From the NCBI GenBank assembly GCA_020747065.1, contig JAGMVK010000020.1:930001-994000 (forward strand): a stretch of 64,000 bases of DNA. Direction: 5' to 3'. A model generated the notes under the pieces. The model worked only from the letters and a program-made list of their open reading frames with translations. It was not told the origin of the DNA and did no database searches. Every line of letters begins with the position of its first letter. The stretch's first letter is position 1. Origin of the DNA: Cadophora sp. MPI-SDFR-AT-0126. Its lineage: Eukaryota; Ascomycota; Leotiomycetes; Helotiales; Ploettnerulaceae. A program made the translations under genes and the position numbers. Of the stretch, positions 23,403 through 34,008 are shown piece by piece.

Positions 23403-26250
23403 ATGTCCCAACTTCTTCTCGTTACCCTCGCGTGGGTTGCTATTTTCACCACTACCATATTGTGTCAAGACACCTTGGGACTTGCCGATGGTTATATCAA
23501 TCTGAATACCGCCAATTTCAACGCGCAAATTGTCCGCAATGCTCAAGTTCTTGTCTCCTTGAAGCCCGCAGGTGGCACTTTTGACTTTCTTCCCTTTGAT
23601 TTCCTCTCTCGCCGAGCCAAAAATGGTCAATATCACTGGGGTGACATCACGTTTCGGTACCGACAATCAGGAAGCACGACCTGGATCAGCGGCGATTCCT
23701 CCACGTCAAGAAAGAAAATAACCTCACTTTCCACAGCAGCACTGGCAGCGTCCGCGCTTGCACCAACCCTTCCTACTGGGCCCTTGAACATTACCCGAGA
23801 ATGGATTGATGTATCTGGCGATCTTGGCCTCCAATTTACCATTCAAAATTCTGGAGCTTCAGCCATCGAGATCGGAAGCTTAGGCTTCCCCGCAGAATTC
23901 AACAGCATTTTCACAAATCGTCTGGCCACTGACATAGCAAGCTTAACTTCCCTCTCCGATCCATACATCGGAATGCACGCAGGTCAGATTCGCATTGGAC
24001 CTACAAGTGGAAGCGGTCCAGCGCTAGTGGTCACGCCTCTCGGTGATACACCGATGGAAGCCTATCGTAATCTGGCAGAGGCTTACTACGACGACACTGC
24101 TTATGGCAGTCAGGTTTTTGAAGGCTTTTACGAGTGGCAAGTATTGAGCAAGGCCTGGGCTGAGAACGAGTGGGTTGGCAAGGAGCCATGGAATGAGCCC
24201 TCGTCAAGAACACTTCAGCCCGGCGGGTCACTAAAGTTTGGACTTCGATTCTCAGTGGCGAAAAATGGCGTCAGAGATTTTGACTCGACAGTCATGGGAA
24301 CGGGGACGCCTGTTGCTCAAGGAGTTCCGGGGTATATCATTCCCAGAGGCTCAGCTGCCGATTTGTTCCTCCGGGCGTCGACTTCTGTCAACTCAACGAC
24401 TGTGAAACCAGCAGGCGCGTTGGCACTAGTTTCGACTGGTAACGGACGTTACACAGTAACTCCCTCTGAGAACGCATGGGGCCGCGCCCGGTTGACCGTA
24501 TCTTATGCCGATGGAAAAGTGCAAACGATACACTACTATATCAGTAAACCGGGAACAACGGCGGTTGCAAACCTTGGACAGTTCCTCACGACTAATCAAT
24601 GGTTTACCGAGACATCAGACCCTTTCGGACGCGCGCCTTCGGTGATGACTTATGACTATGAAACAAGATCTATTGTCAAGCAAGATTCGAGAGTCTGGGT
24701 TGCCGGCCTCAGCGATGAAGCTGGTGCGGGATCCTTCCTGGCTGCATGCATAAAACAAGCAGTACAACCGAACGGGGACGAAATCACAAAGCTTGAATCA
24801 TTCATCGATGGCGTTTTATGGAAGACTATCCAGACGTCTGATTTTGCAGTGAGGAAGAGCATTTTCTACTACCAGCCAGGGGCCATTGCTGGGTACACGT
24901 ATGACAGCAGCATGGACTGGAGGAGCTGGACATCCTGGAACAAGGCATCAGCATATGCAACTGATCGTGCCTATGACTACGTCCATGTCGCTGCGGCATA
25001 TTGGGGTCTGTACCGTGCTGGAAGGGCGTACCCAAGTCTCATCAAGAGCCATACTTGGAATTGGTATCTCAACCAAGCATACAGTACCATCATCCGAGCA
25101 ATGCAGACCAATGTTGGATACAATCGAGTAGGGCTTATGGGCGAGACCGTTTTCGGCGAAATTCTTGCTGATCTCATTCGTGAGGGTCTCTCGACTCAAG
25201 CGCAGACACTAACTACAGCAATGAGGTCTCGTGCTACTCAATGGAATTCTGAAGAAGTCCCCTTTGGTAGCGAAATGGCTTGGGACTCAACAGGACAAGA
25301 AGGGGTGTACTATTGGTCAAAGTAAGGGGTTCCTAGCTCTAAGGTTGAAGATCACTAACTTTAAAACTACTAGATACTTCGGATATTCTAGCACTGTGAC
25401 AAAGACGGTGAATAGCGTTTTAGGATACATGCCGACTGTACCACACTGGGGGTGGAACGGTAATGCACGACGATACTGGGACAACATGTAAGAGCCATTG
25501 ACTTCCTAATCTGAGCTGCCTGGCACCTAATACTCTTTTTACCCTACTTGAACTCGCCGGTACCTACTCCTGATGCATCGTATCATAAATACTAACAAGC
25601 CATCATCTAGATACGGAGGCAAGCTACGTCGCATCGAGCGTCAAATCCACCATTATGGATCTGGTTTGAACGCTCTTGTCCTGCTTGGTGCGTTCCGCAG
25701 TAATCCTTCGGACTCTTATCTTCTTCGGGCTGGGTATGGTGGAGTAAGTGGACCAGTCTCCAACATCAACCAGGATGGGTTCGCCGCTGCATCTTTCCAC
25801 TCTTGGCCTGATACGTTGAAATGGGATGGCATCAGTGGAGACTACGGGCCAAACTTCGTAGGTCTTGTGCTTGGGAGCGGGACATATGTTGCCCAGGATA
25901 GTGCTGTTGGGCTTGTGGCATATGGTGGTGTACTGACCAACCTGGGCACTTCAGTCACCGTGCAAACGACTGACCCAGTAAGAAGAAGGATCTTTCTCGG
26001 GCCACTGGGAGTATTGATCACCATTGACGCCGGTATCATTGAGAGCTTCAGTTACGTGCCTAGCACTGGCGCAATCAGTGTTACTCTTTCACAGCTTTCT
26101 GGCGTACCGGTGGCAGCGAATGCGGTGCTCTGGACGGAAAGCACCACTGGGACAAGGAACTACTCGGTCACAACGACTGGAATCGCGAAGGTTCGGTTAG
26201 GATGGCAGATTCCTCTGTCGTCTGCGAAAGTCACTGTACAATTGGCCTAG
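23403..26250 (+). CDS. Large secreted DUF5695-like protein, probable glycan-active enzyme
   Basis: Three exons (23403-25321, 25374-25487, 25611-26250) are joined by introns of 52 and 123 nt, giving 890 residues. The ATG at 23403 opens a signal peptide (M-S-Q-L-L-L-V ... C-Q). The N-terminal 330 residues are beta-rich. The middle, about residues 500-720, is rich in Trp and Tyr and looks helical (S-M-D-W-R-S-W-T-S-W, Y-V-H-V-A-A-A-Y-W-G-L-Y), with H-W-G-W-N-G-N-A-R-R-Y in exon 2. The architecture resembles proteins annotated as DUF5695; I am moderately sure of that name. A helical toroid between beta domains is a common layout for glycoside hydrolases and lyases, so a role on plant or microbial glycan is inferred, supported by the divergent GH43 neighbour. 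Both junctions are in phase 2 and restore Lys-Tyr-Phe-Gly and Ile-Tyr-Gly-Gly. Confidence 0.85.
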
Positions 26251-27569
26251 ACTACTATTCTAGGAGGATTCAGTTGGAACGGTACAGATCTCCAGGAAAT
26301 CTAGGATGTGAGAGCTACTGCACCTCTGACTTGTAAATAAAGCTATACAAGTATCTTTCTAACTGAACCCACTATATCGTTCTCTGAACACCTGCTAACA
26401 TGCCACAACCGTTCACCCTGTCGTCACAAAATCGATGTCAACTGCTTTAGTTTTCTTCCTCCGCCCATCGGGGGAAGATATTTGATAGACATGGAGAAGT
26501 TTCCAGGCCCGTTAAGCATTTTCGCAAGGGGTAGATATTGGATCGCATAGACGTGAATCCGAACAGGCCGCAGAAACTTGGATAAGCTTTCGTGTTTAAT
26601 TATATGCGAATGATGCTGCGGACAAATTAAGAACCTCGTCCGGTGGCCGCTATTACTTTCCGATGTTATATACGGTACTTGATTCCCACGTTCCTTCTTC
26701 GCGACCATTACTCCTCTTCTCGTATGGCTAAAAGTCGCTGAATTGCATCATTGGATATCTTCTCGCTGGGTAAATTGCCACCCCATGCTTGCTGTTTACT
26801 TGATGCGCTCCAATCATCAATCCCTACCCCCGCCCCGGCCTCTCTGGCTCTCCCTCGTTTCTCTCTCAATTTCACTGTCATCATCAGACGACCCCGCTTT
26901 CAGATCTTGTAGAGATCTCCTCGTATTGATTAATTTCAAAAGGATTGACCGACATGACGGATTTTCTGGCCAGCTTTGCCGTCAGACGCCGATCTCTGCA
27001 TTCTAGTTCTTATGAGTTTCCGGTCAAAAGGGTTCCTCCAAAGAGAGCGCAGAGAGCAGCATCTTGAATCAGACCAGAGCTAATGACAGACATCCTCGGG
27101 TCTTTCAGATGGGAACACTCATTCTTTTACAAACAACCTTGCCCTGGTTGTGCTAGGAAGCTGCAAATGAACCACCTTCCGATATTGGTTGTATTGGTGG
27201 ATCGAGCAGTACGATGCGTGCTTGTCTAGCTCGCAGTATTGATCACAGTGTAACCTACCCCTCTTATGAACCCCTTTGCTCCAGGAAATGTTCAACCAAT
27301 GGGTTACGATATAATGGTCATTCGTCCCATTGCCCTTGTTTTTATTTCATCCTCTGCTCTTAGTTGGTGGAAAGAGATGTTTTACAAAAAGACGAGTAGA
27401 TATTAATGTTGTGTGCTACCATAGAAGATCGTGCAATGTTTCCTCGTTCCTGCCCTTACATAAATGGAAGTCGCCGAGACTTTTATTCGGTGCACTCTCC
27501 GTTCTCATCTCTTGGCACTTCGACCCGCTGTTGACTTTCCAACCAAAAACCTGTTACGAACTTATCACA
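26251..27569. other. Intergenic region, no supported gene
   Basis: This holds the 3' flank of the DUF5695-like gene and the promoter of the next secreted protein. Short frames lack support. The frame from 27330 into the next gene is treated as leader. Confidence 0.45.
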
Positions 27570-28478
27570 ATGTTTTCTCTGTTGTTTGTTCTGCTCCCTA
27601 CAGCAGCCGCTTCTGTTGTGCCGCGTCAATATTTTTCCTTCGGAAACTATTTCTCAACCGGCCCGACTTTGAGTGGTACCTACATCACAGAAGCGACTAC
27701 TACTCTTGTCTTGCCGAATCTGCAGAATCCTCACACTGGAAACCTTGGTCTCTGGCCTGGCATGGGAATGGATGACGGTGATCTTGTCCAAGGTCTTGCC
27801 ATCTCAACCGTTGGCGTGGGGTAAGTTGGGAACTTTGGAACTGACCCAGTATATACCGGATGTGGAGCTTACGGTATGAATACATAGATCTCCTTGTAAC
27901 ATGGCTGCGAACGAGGTGAAGTGGTGCATTACCGCAAGCACGCTAGAAGGTATTATTCTATTTCCCCTCTAAGCATATCCTGTTCTTACCATCCCTAGCC
28001 AACCAAGAAGATGGAGCAGTCTTCAAAGCGAACCCAGGTGATCAGGTTACATATCACTGTAAGTCAAAAGTTAGGGTTATAGATTTATGTCTTGGCGCTG
28101 ACTTTCCCACAGACAAATACAACACAGCTACTGCGAAAACAGATCAAACCGTCTCAGTGAACGGCAATGTTGTATCAACTCTTTCTACGTGTACGTATTC
28201 TCTATATTAATCTGACTTGATTGATTCATGCTTATTATTTTGTAGCAAGTGGGAAAGGTGGTCTAGGTTGGGGTACCGCCATGGAATGTCAGCAGGCTAC
28301 ATGTGGGACTGTTCCGACGCACCATTATATTAACACCAAGCTCACGATGAGCGCCGCTAATCCCAACTACAAAAACACTCTAGGACTCAATGGTGCTTCC
28401 GGTAGTCTCGTTACTGCCGATGGGGGGAAAACCTGGACTGTTGCCGATATCACAATTAACCAGTATACTTACACGTAG
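27570..28478 (+). CDS. Secreted five-exon protein of unknown function
   Basis: Five exons (27570-27820, 27888-27949, 27999-28058, 28113-28190, 28246-28478) with introns of 67, 49, 54 and 55 nt give 227 residues. A signal peptide (residues 1-15) is followed by V-V-P-R-Q, which could be a propeptide cleavage point. The mature protein is beta-strand rich, with G-L-W-P-G-M-G-M-D-D-G-D-L-V-Q-G near residue 70 and four cysteines that could form two disulfides. The W-x-G-M-G ... L-V-Q-G pattern faintly recalls the beta-sandwich of fungal glutamic (G1) peptidases, but I do not see a convincing catalytic Gln/Glu pair and make no functional claim. All junctions keep phase and the start has an A-rich context. 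Confidence 0.8.
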
Positions 28479-31274
28479 CTGCGGTTGAGTCACTCAGTGT
28501 ATTATATAGTATTAGTGATACTGTGGTAGGGGAGGCCCTCGGGTACGTCTTTGTCACTTGATAGGATAAGCTCTTTTTATATAAAAAGGCTCAACACTTG
28601 TAAATAGTTTAGCACTCACAGTACATGCGAAGATTTTGTCTAATACGTCTTTTTCCCTTCCTTCTTTGAATTCTTTAGTCACTTTAAATATGTGATATCT
28701 TTAGATTTGATTGATCTGTAATCTCCTAACCTAGGAGCCCTCCTCGTGTCTCACTACATGCTACCTCGCTTGTTGTTCTTATTGGACTTCCTTCCCTCCA
28801 TAATATGGTCACAGGTATTGCTATATATTGATATTGCCGTATTATAACCAAAGTGCCTATGAGCTTCCTTATTTAGGAGGCTTGAGTATACTATGTAGAA
28901 TAATACAATAACACTCGAATACACTACTACGCAACGTTCAATTGACTCATATTCGCCTCTGTGGAACCTCAAGGCGTGTTTGCACGACACTTATCTTATC
29001 TTATCTAAAAAATAATAAATATATCGAGAAACGTGAAACTTTTTGTACGCGCTAAATGCTGCTAAATCATCTTAATGTGGACCAGATACGATTGCCACAA
29101 CGCCTGTCTAGCCCTAACAAATATCGTAACTTCAAAGAGAAGATAACTTTGAAGGGACAAAGGATTTCTCAATTCTCGCCTCATGAACTTTAGTCATCAT
29201 GGTGGGAGGAAAAAGAAGGACCTTGGACCTAGACAAATTTGGCCAATGAAGGACTTGCATAAGGATATTGTATACCTAAGCGATAAGTCGTAAATTACAC
29301 ATAAAACTGAATTAAATAGTAAAAATTAAAGGCTCTTTTCTATTAATCAATCCTGTAACTATTGAGCTTAAGTTAGCTAATGTATTGATTAATCTTTTTT
29401 TTTTAATCTTAGGCGGCGAGAGAATAGGGTGCGATGGGACAGAAGTGAAGCAAGCAAGCGAGAGAATCTCGGATTTGAAGGGAAAAATAGGAAGAAAGGA
29501 GATGTGAAATAGCAAATCTAGGAAGACAACAACAAGGGGTGTTAAAAATGATAATAGAGAGTAGGAGGGCTTATACATGCTCATCAACAGAACTAGCCTG
29601 CCTGGTGGACCGTAATTGCACACCTGGTCCAAGCTATTAGAATACAAGGCCAAAGCGTATTATACATATAACTGAGCATGTTTATATCTCTCAGTACGCC
29701 ACTTCTGAGTATAGTCTCTTAAGCTCTCTAGACTCTATTCAATAGATAATTCTAGTATCTACTGTCTTCTCCTTATTTCTGTACTTTCGCCATGCTCTTC
29801 GATCGGAACCTGTATATAGGTCTATAGCGAGACGCTCGGGCGGAGGGCCGCGACTAATAGACGCAGGCAGAACGTCTGTAACTGAGTTCAAACACATTGG
29901 AATTCATCCGGTTTCCAACCCCGATTTCTATGTTCTCATATCGATCGTCAAGCGTACAATAGACGAGTGGCATATGTGGAGGTATGTCGAAGGGGTTTAC
30001 CTGTCGGGATGAGCGCAAATAGACATTTGTTCGTCGAATCGAGGGAACTTGGAACAGTGAAAAAGGAGTTGCTACTGTATACGCCCTGGGCACTGGTTCG
30101 GTCTCACGTTATAGAGAGAAACAGATGCTAAAAAGGTTCTTGAGTACGTCTAAAGGAAGAAGAGAGGGGGGGTGACAAAGTGAGCTGAGGGCTCCTGTAT
30201 AAGTAGCAGCTGATGCTATGTCGCACACATCTCACAACAACTCGATGTTTATTATCATAGGCCAAGTCCCCCGAGAGTTAATGCTTTCAACACCTGCCCC
30301 TGACTTGACCAGTCGAAGCATAGCATTTCCCCCTTCCGTCGAGACAATTGAAACCTGAGCTCGCTATAGAACGACAAGCAGCTTCCCATTGGTCGCCCAT
30401 TAAATAGGATCCCGAGTTTGCAACACACTATAGATACCTCATTAGCAAGCGAAACGATTGGTAGAAATGCTAATCATACTCTACCCGTTTGAGAATTCCA
30501 AGATACATCGCTATTCTGTGTTACATCAGTATGTATTTAGAACGTTGAGTAATTTGAAACTTCCAGACGAAGACTTACCGAGTAGCCTTGTTTGGCATAA
30601 TATTTGCACGCTGGTGATGCGATTCTGGTGTTTGCGCTATCGCCGTTGCTGCAAAAACATGAAGCGTGGTTGTTTGCAAGTACGCTTTGTGCAAGTAAGT
30701 CAGCAATATTCAAATGTGTTCATGGTTCTTTGCCTACCTCTGAGTCGCAATACTGGCCCATAACACGACGACAGGAAGGGGAAGAATCTGCATCGCGCCG
30801 AGTTAGTTGCTTTACAGATGATGTTGACAGCTCTTAGTTGGCATAAAAGGGATATTATTGTTTTTAAGTCAGAACGATACGATGATTTGCGCTTGACTTT
30901 ATATCCCCCGCGGTGGTGGGACTTGGTGTCATGGAGGGCAAAAGACAAGTGCCGAGGGCGGAAGATTGACGATACATGCAAAGTGAAATATTAAGAAGAG
31001 CTATATCAACAACCCTCGTGGTACCTCCGTTGTACCTAGTCTCTTTGAACCCTGTTAGGTGCTTTGATAATGTTTGTACATCTGATAATCTGATCAATGT
31101 ACAGGAATATATCGCTCATGATTACAGGCAATATATATTATAAAGTTAAATAACAATTGCCGAGAATGTGCTTAACGTATCAGTATAGTCTCATTGGTGG
31201 ACTTCGATTTCTCTGCTGATTGTCTGATATAGAACATAAAGCTACTGATGCTCAGGAGGGACACAGACCATACA

Positions 31275-31431
31275 GTATGTATACATTCACAAGGATGTCA
31301 AACGCCGACCTTCCTTATTTTCCTTAGTCTCGGCCCGATCCTGTAGAGAGATACGGATCACACGTATGCACACATTCACAAGGATGTCAAATGCCGACAT
31401 TCCTTATTGTCCTTAGTCTCGGCGTGATCCT
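31275..31431. repeat. Imperfect tandem duplication, about 68 nt, period 89
   Basis: Two copies, 31275-31342 and 31364-31431, share the run CATTCACAAGGATGTCAAA and a second block CCTTAGTCTCGGC. They differ at a handful of positions, several of them C/T or A/G changes. The 21 nt between them are unique. Confidence 0.9.
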
Positions 31432-31480
31432 TCGCAATCATCTGCTATCAGACGATTTCAGTCAAAGAATTATAGGTCAC

Positions 31481-31532
31481 ATATAGAAACTCTATTAGAC
31501 TAAGTGATATAGAAACTCTATTACATTATGTG
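31481..31532. repeat. 26-nt tandem duplication
   Basis: Two adjacent 26-nt copies begin ATATAGAAACTCTATTA and differ only in the last nine bases. They lie about 50 nt beyond the 89-nt-period duplication, showing that the interval is prone to local duplication. Confidence 0.9.
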
Positions 31533-31732
31533 ATCCAAGCCGAGCCATTTCAATTTCACATGGTATATCTTTTACCTGCAAACTACTCATTATTAAGAAC
31601 AGTCGCTCATCTGATGGTCAATTCAAACAATCAGCCTCGTGGCTAAGAATTATATTCCAGACGCGGCATTCAGTCACCATTTGCAATTATCCCACGCACT
31701 TCTAATCCACAATTTTGCATCATACTGTCAAA

Positions 31733-32539
31733 ATGTTGCCTCTCTTGATCCTCTGTTCTGTCTTCTTTTCATCATCTGGATCCACAGCCGCAGTCCTTCC
31801 CCCTCCATCGAACACCTCTGATATCGCGGCGGGTGTTACGCATATTCAAGCCGATGAGGTTCTGATCTTTGGCAGTGGCAATAGAGTCGAGATTATGAAA
31901 GAATCAGAATGGCTAGAGTTGGTTGAGAAAGACAATCTCTTCAGCTTCGACAGTGAATTTAACAAGGACATCATCGCTGCAGCTGTGAATAGCACTCTTC
32001 CGGAATCACCTGCCCCATATGGTCCGCACATAGAGGGGCGCTGCGATCAGAGCACCGAAGTACAAATTTTGGATACCGTCTACTTCGACAACTGGGATGT
32101 GGCCATGTCCGGCGTAATCCAGGCTACTAGCAGCAACCCCCCAGGTCCAGGTAACGCGATCGCCGTCACATCGGGATATTCTCTTGCCAATGCCCTTACC
32201 GTGGGATCCACAACTACCGTAACCCTTATCGCCGCCATCTTGACAACTGCCATCCAGTTTCAGTATCAGCGGACATGGACCACTACCTACACAGCCGCGT
32301 ACACCTTCACTGTTACAAGTCTCAATTACGGTCTTGTCATCAGCAACCCATACACACGAAGGGTTTCTGGCAACACACTCTCTGGCTGCACGGGGAGTTG
32401 GAACACGGAGTATTTCCAAGCAGACTCTTACACTAGCGCTTCTCAGAGCGGCTTGAGCTGGGTCCAAGGTGTCATCAGGCTCTGTCAAAGTCCTTCTTAT
32501 CCAGTCCCATACTGTGTCGGGAATGGCGTTCATCGCTAG
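31733..32539 (+). CDS. Secreted effector-like protein
   Basis: A single exon encodes 268 residues when started at the second methionine (31733), which opens a clean signal peptide M-L-P-L-L-I-L-C-S-V-F-F. An in-frame ATG at 31715 would add six residues before it. The N-terminal part contains S-D-I-A-A-G-V-T-H-I-Q-A-D-E-V-L-I-F-G-S-G, which I associate, with moderate confidence, with fungal proteins annotated as Celp0028 effector-like. The remainder has many Thr, Ser and Tyr residues, six or so cysteines (for example G-R-C-D-Q and S-G-C-T-G-S-W) and a hydrophobic T-V-T-L-I-A-A-I-L-T-T segment. It is probably an extracellular host- or microbe-interacting protein; its molecular activity is unknown. 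It stands alone in an AT-rich interval, a usual setting for effector candidates. Confidence 0.78.
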   Translation: MLPLLILCSVFFSSSGSTAAVLPPPSNTSDIAAGVTHIQADEVLIFGSGNRVEIMKESEWLELVEKDNLFSFDSEFNKDIIAAAVNSTLPESPAPYGPHIEGRCDQSTEVQILDTVYFDNWDVAMSGVIQATSSNPPGPGNAIAVTSGYSLANALTVGSTTTVTLIAAILTTAIQFQYQRTWTTTYTAAYTFTVTSLNYGLVISNPYTRRVSGNTLSGCTGSWNTEYFQADSYTSASQSGLSWVQGVIRLCQSPSYPVPYCVGNGVHR

Positions 32540-32929
32540 GCCAACTATATTAGGACTGGAACCAACTAGGTTCGGGTAGATGAAACAGAGATGGGAGGGG
32601 GGAAGGGAGGTCTGTTGTTGCAGATGGATCTGCTGATGTTCGTGGATTTGCTTTGTTATGTTCAGTAAAAGGAGGTAGTGGAGTAGGAGGGAAAGTTTTT
32701 TGTGGATGGAAGACTAGAGTTTGGATTACAAATAGGAGAACTATAAAAAGGCTGATCGTTGCTGTTCACAATTATCCTTTGTGTGATATTGTTGAATTTT
32801 CCTTATACGTTTTTATTCCCTCCCTCTCTTATATCTTTTATGCGTCTGTGATAGTACAGTCATAATATGCAGATATATATCTTCATTGAGGATAAAATTT
32901 GGTAGCAGAGCTTGCTTAGAATTGCAGAA

Positions 32930-32954
32930 CCCCCCCCCCCCCCCCCCCCCCCCC
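32930..32954. repeat. Poly-C homopolymer of 25 nt
   Basis: An uninterrupted run of 25 cytosines follows GCAGAA and precedes TCTACC. It lies in noncoding DNA between the effector-like gene and the next frame. Just downstream (about 32990-33010) is a short direct repeat of the form GCCCTTTTA. Confidence 0.95.
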
Positions 32955-33243
32955 TCTACCACTCAACTGCCAGAAATATAGGCCCTAGTAAGCCCTTTTA
33001 GGCCCTTTTACCGAGACTCCACTACACCTTAAATTTAGTAAAGAATACCAAAATTGCAAATAATTATTAAAACCCAGTGTATAATCGATTTCGATAAGTG
33101 TTCGCCACTTTTAATTTAGCGCCCATTTCACTTACAACACATATAACTCTATAACAAAAGCAAATATCTAATTCTTCGCATTCGTCTCTTTCTAGCTCTT
33201 CTTTCACCTCCAATCTCATTACTCGCTCCATTGCAAGACAGCC

Positions 33244-33594
33244 TTGCCTCATGCACCAGTGATGAACGTCCACATTACAGCCAAACACCTCTCGCTACGT
33301 CTCCTCATATGTTTCTTCCGAGCTCTTCTTTTCTGCGTCGGCTTCGCTTTGGGAAGTCGCGAGTCAACCTTGCATACTTCTCTCCTCGAGCCACCGACCC
33401 TTAGTGCGCTCCTAATTCAGCTCTTTCTAGGTTCTTTACCCCTCATCATTCTCAGCTACATGATCAAAGGCTACATTTCACAGACTGCTGAGTTAGCCTC
33501 CCTCCAATCACCCCGGCGAGAATCAGCATACCAACATAATTCAACGTTATCTCTTACTCGGAAAACAACGCAGCCAACTGTCCGTAGCCGTTGA
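33244..33594 (+). CDS. Hypothetical small membrane protein
   Basis: A 116-codon frame (a start at 33262 would give 110 codons) has two hydrophobic stretches, L-R-L-L-I-C-F-F-R-A-L-L-F-C-V-G-F-A and L-S-A-L-L-I-Q-L-F-L-G-S-L-P-L-I-I-L, followed by a polar basic tail. That suggests a two-span membrane protein. No family was recognised, the flanking DNA is AT-rich and the frame may be fortuitous. Confidence 0.3.
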   Translation: MPHAPVMNVHITAKHLSLRLLICFFRALLFCVGFALGSRESTLHTSLLEPPTLSALLIQLFLGSLPLIILSYMIKGYISQTAELASLQSPRRESAYQHNSTLSLTRKTTQPTVRSR

Positions 33595-34008
33595 AAATAA
33601 TACACTCTTGATACCGGTGGTGCTGGTGGTCATCGAGTCATCGGGGGAATATCTCCTCGAAAGCTCCTAACTCCTTTCCTTTCAACAACAATTTTCCAAC
33701 CCCGCAATACCTAATCACCTTCCGCAGCGGCAGGCACCAGGGAAGCGACCGGTCTTTTTGTATCCAGCATTCAAGAGCCTGGCAATAGTGTTGTTGCTCG
33801 AGAAGTTTCACCGTCCCAAGGTTCGAAAGATACTTCGGCCAAGACATATCAAACATCCGCAAGATGAGTCTTTTCGATTAGATCTCCGCAACTAAGCATT
33901 ATCGAGACCAACCCGGCTAAATTCTTCAATCAACCATCCCCTTCAGGATCGAAGCAAGTTGTATGTTCCAGTGGTCTGTTGACAGGAGCACCCAAAACCT
34001 GACACCAA

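Larger units (their letters stand above)
28479..31732. other. AT-rich, gene-poor interval with tandem repeats
   Basis: More than 3 kb lack a convincing gene. The DNA is AT-rich with many stops in all frames. It contains repeated TTATC units (about 28988-29005), an A/T-rich segment with a T(10) run near 29395-29404, an inverted repeat CTCCTA-ACC-TAGGAG at about 28721-28735, and two tandem duplications listed separately. It could be an old transposon graveyard, but no terminal repeats or transposase were recognised. Confidence 0.5.

Noticed and set aside
28988..29005. TTATC repeat as a telomere-like or CRISPR-like array
   Set aside because: Only about three units of a five-base motif; no spacers and no telomeric unit.
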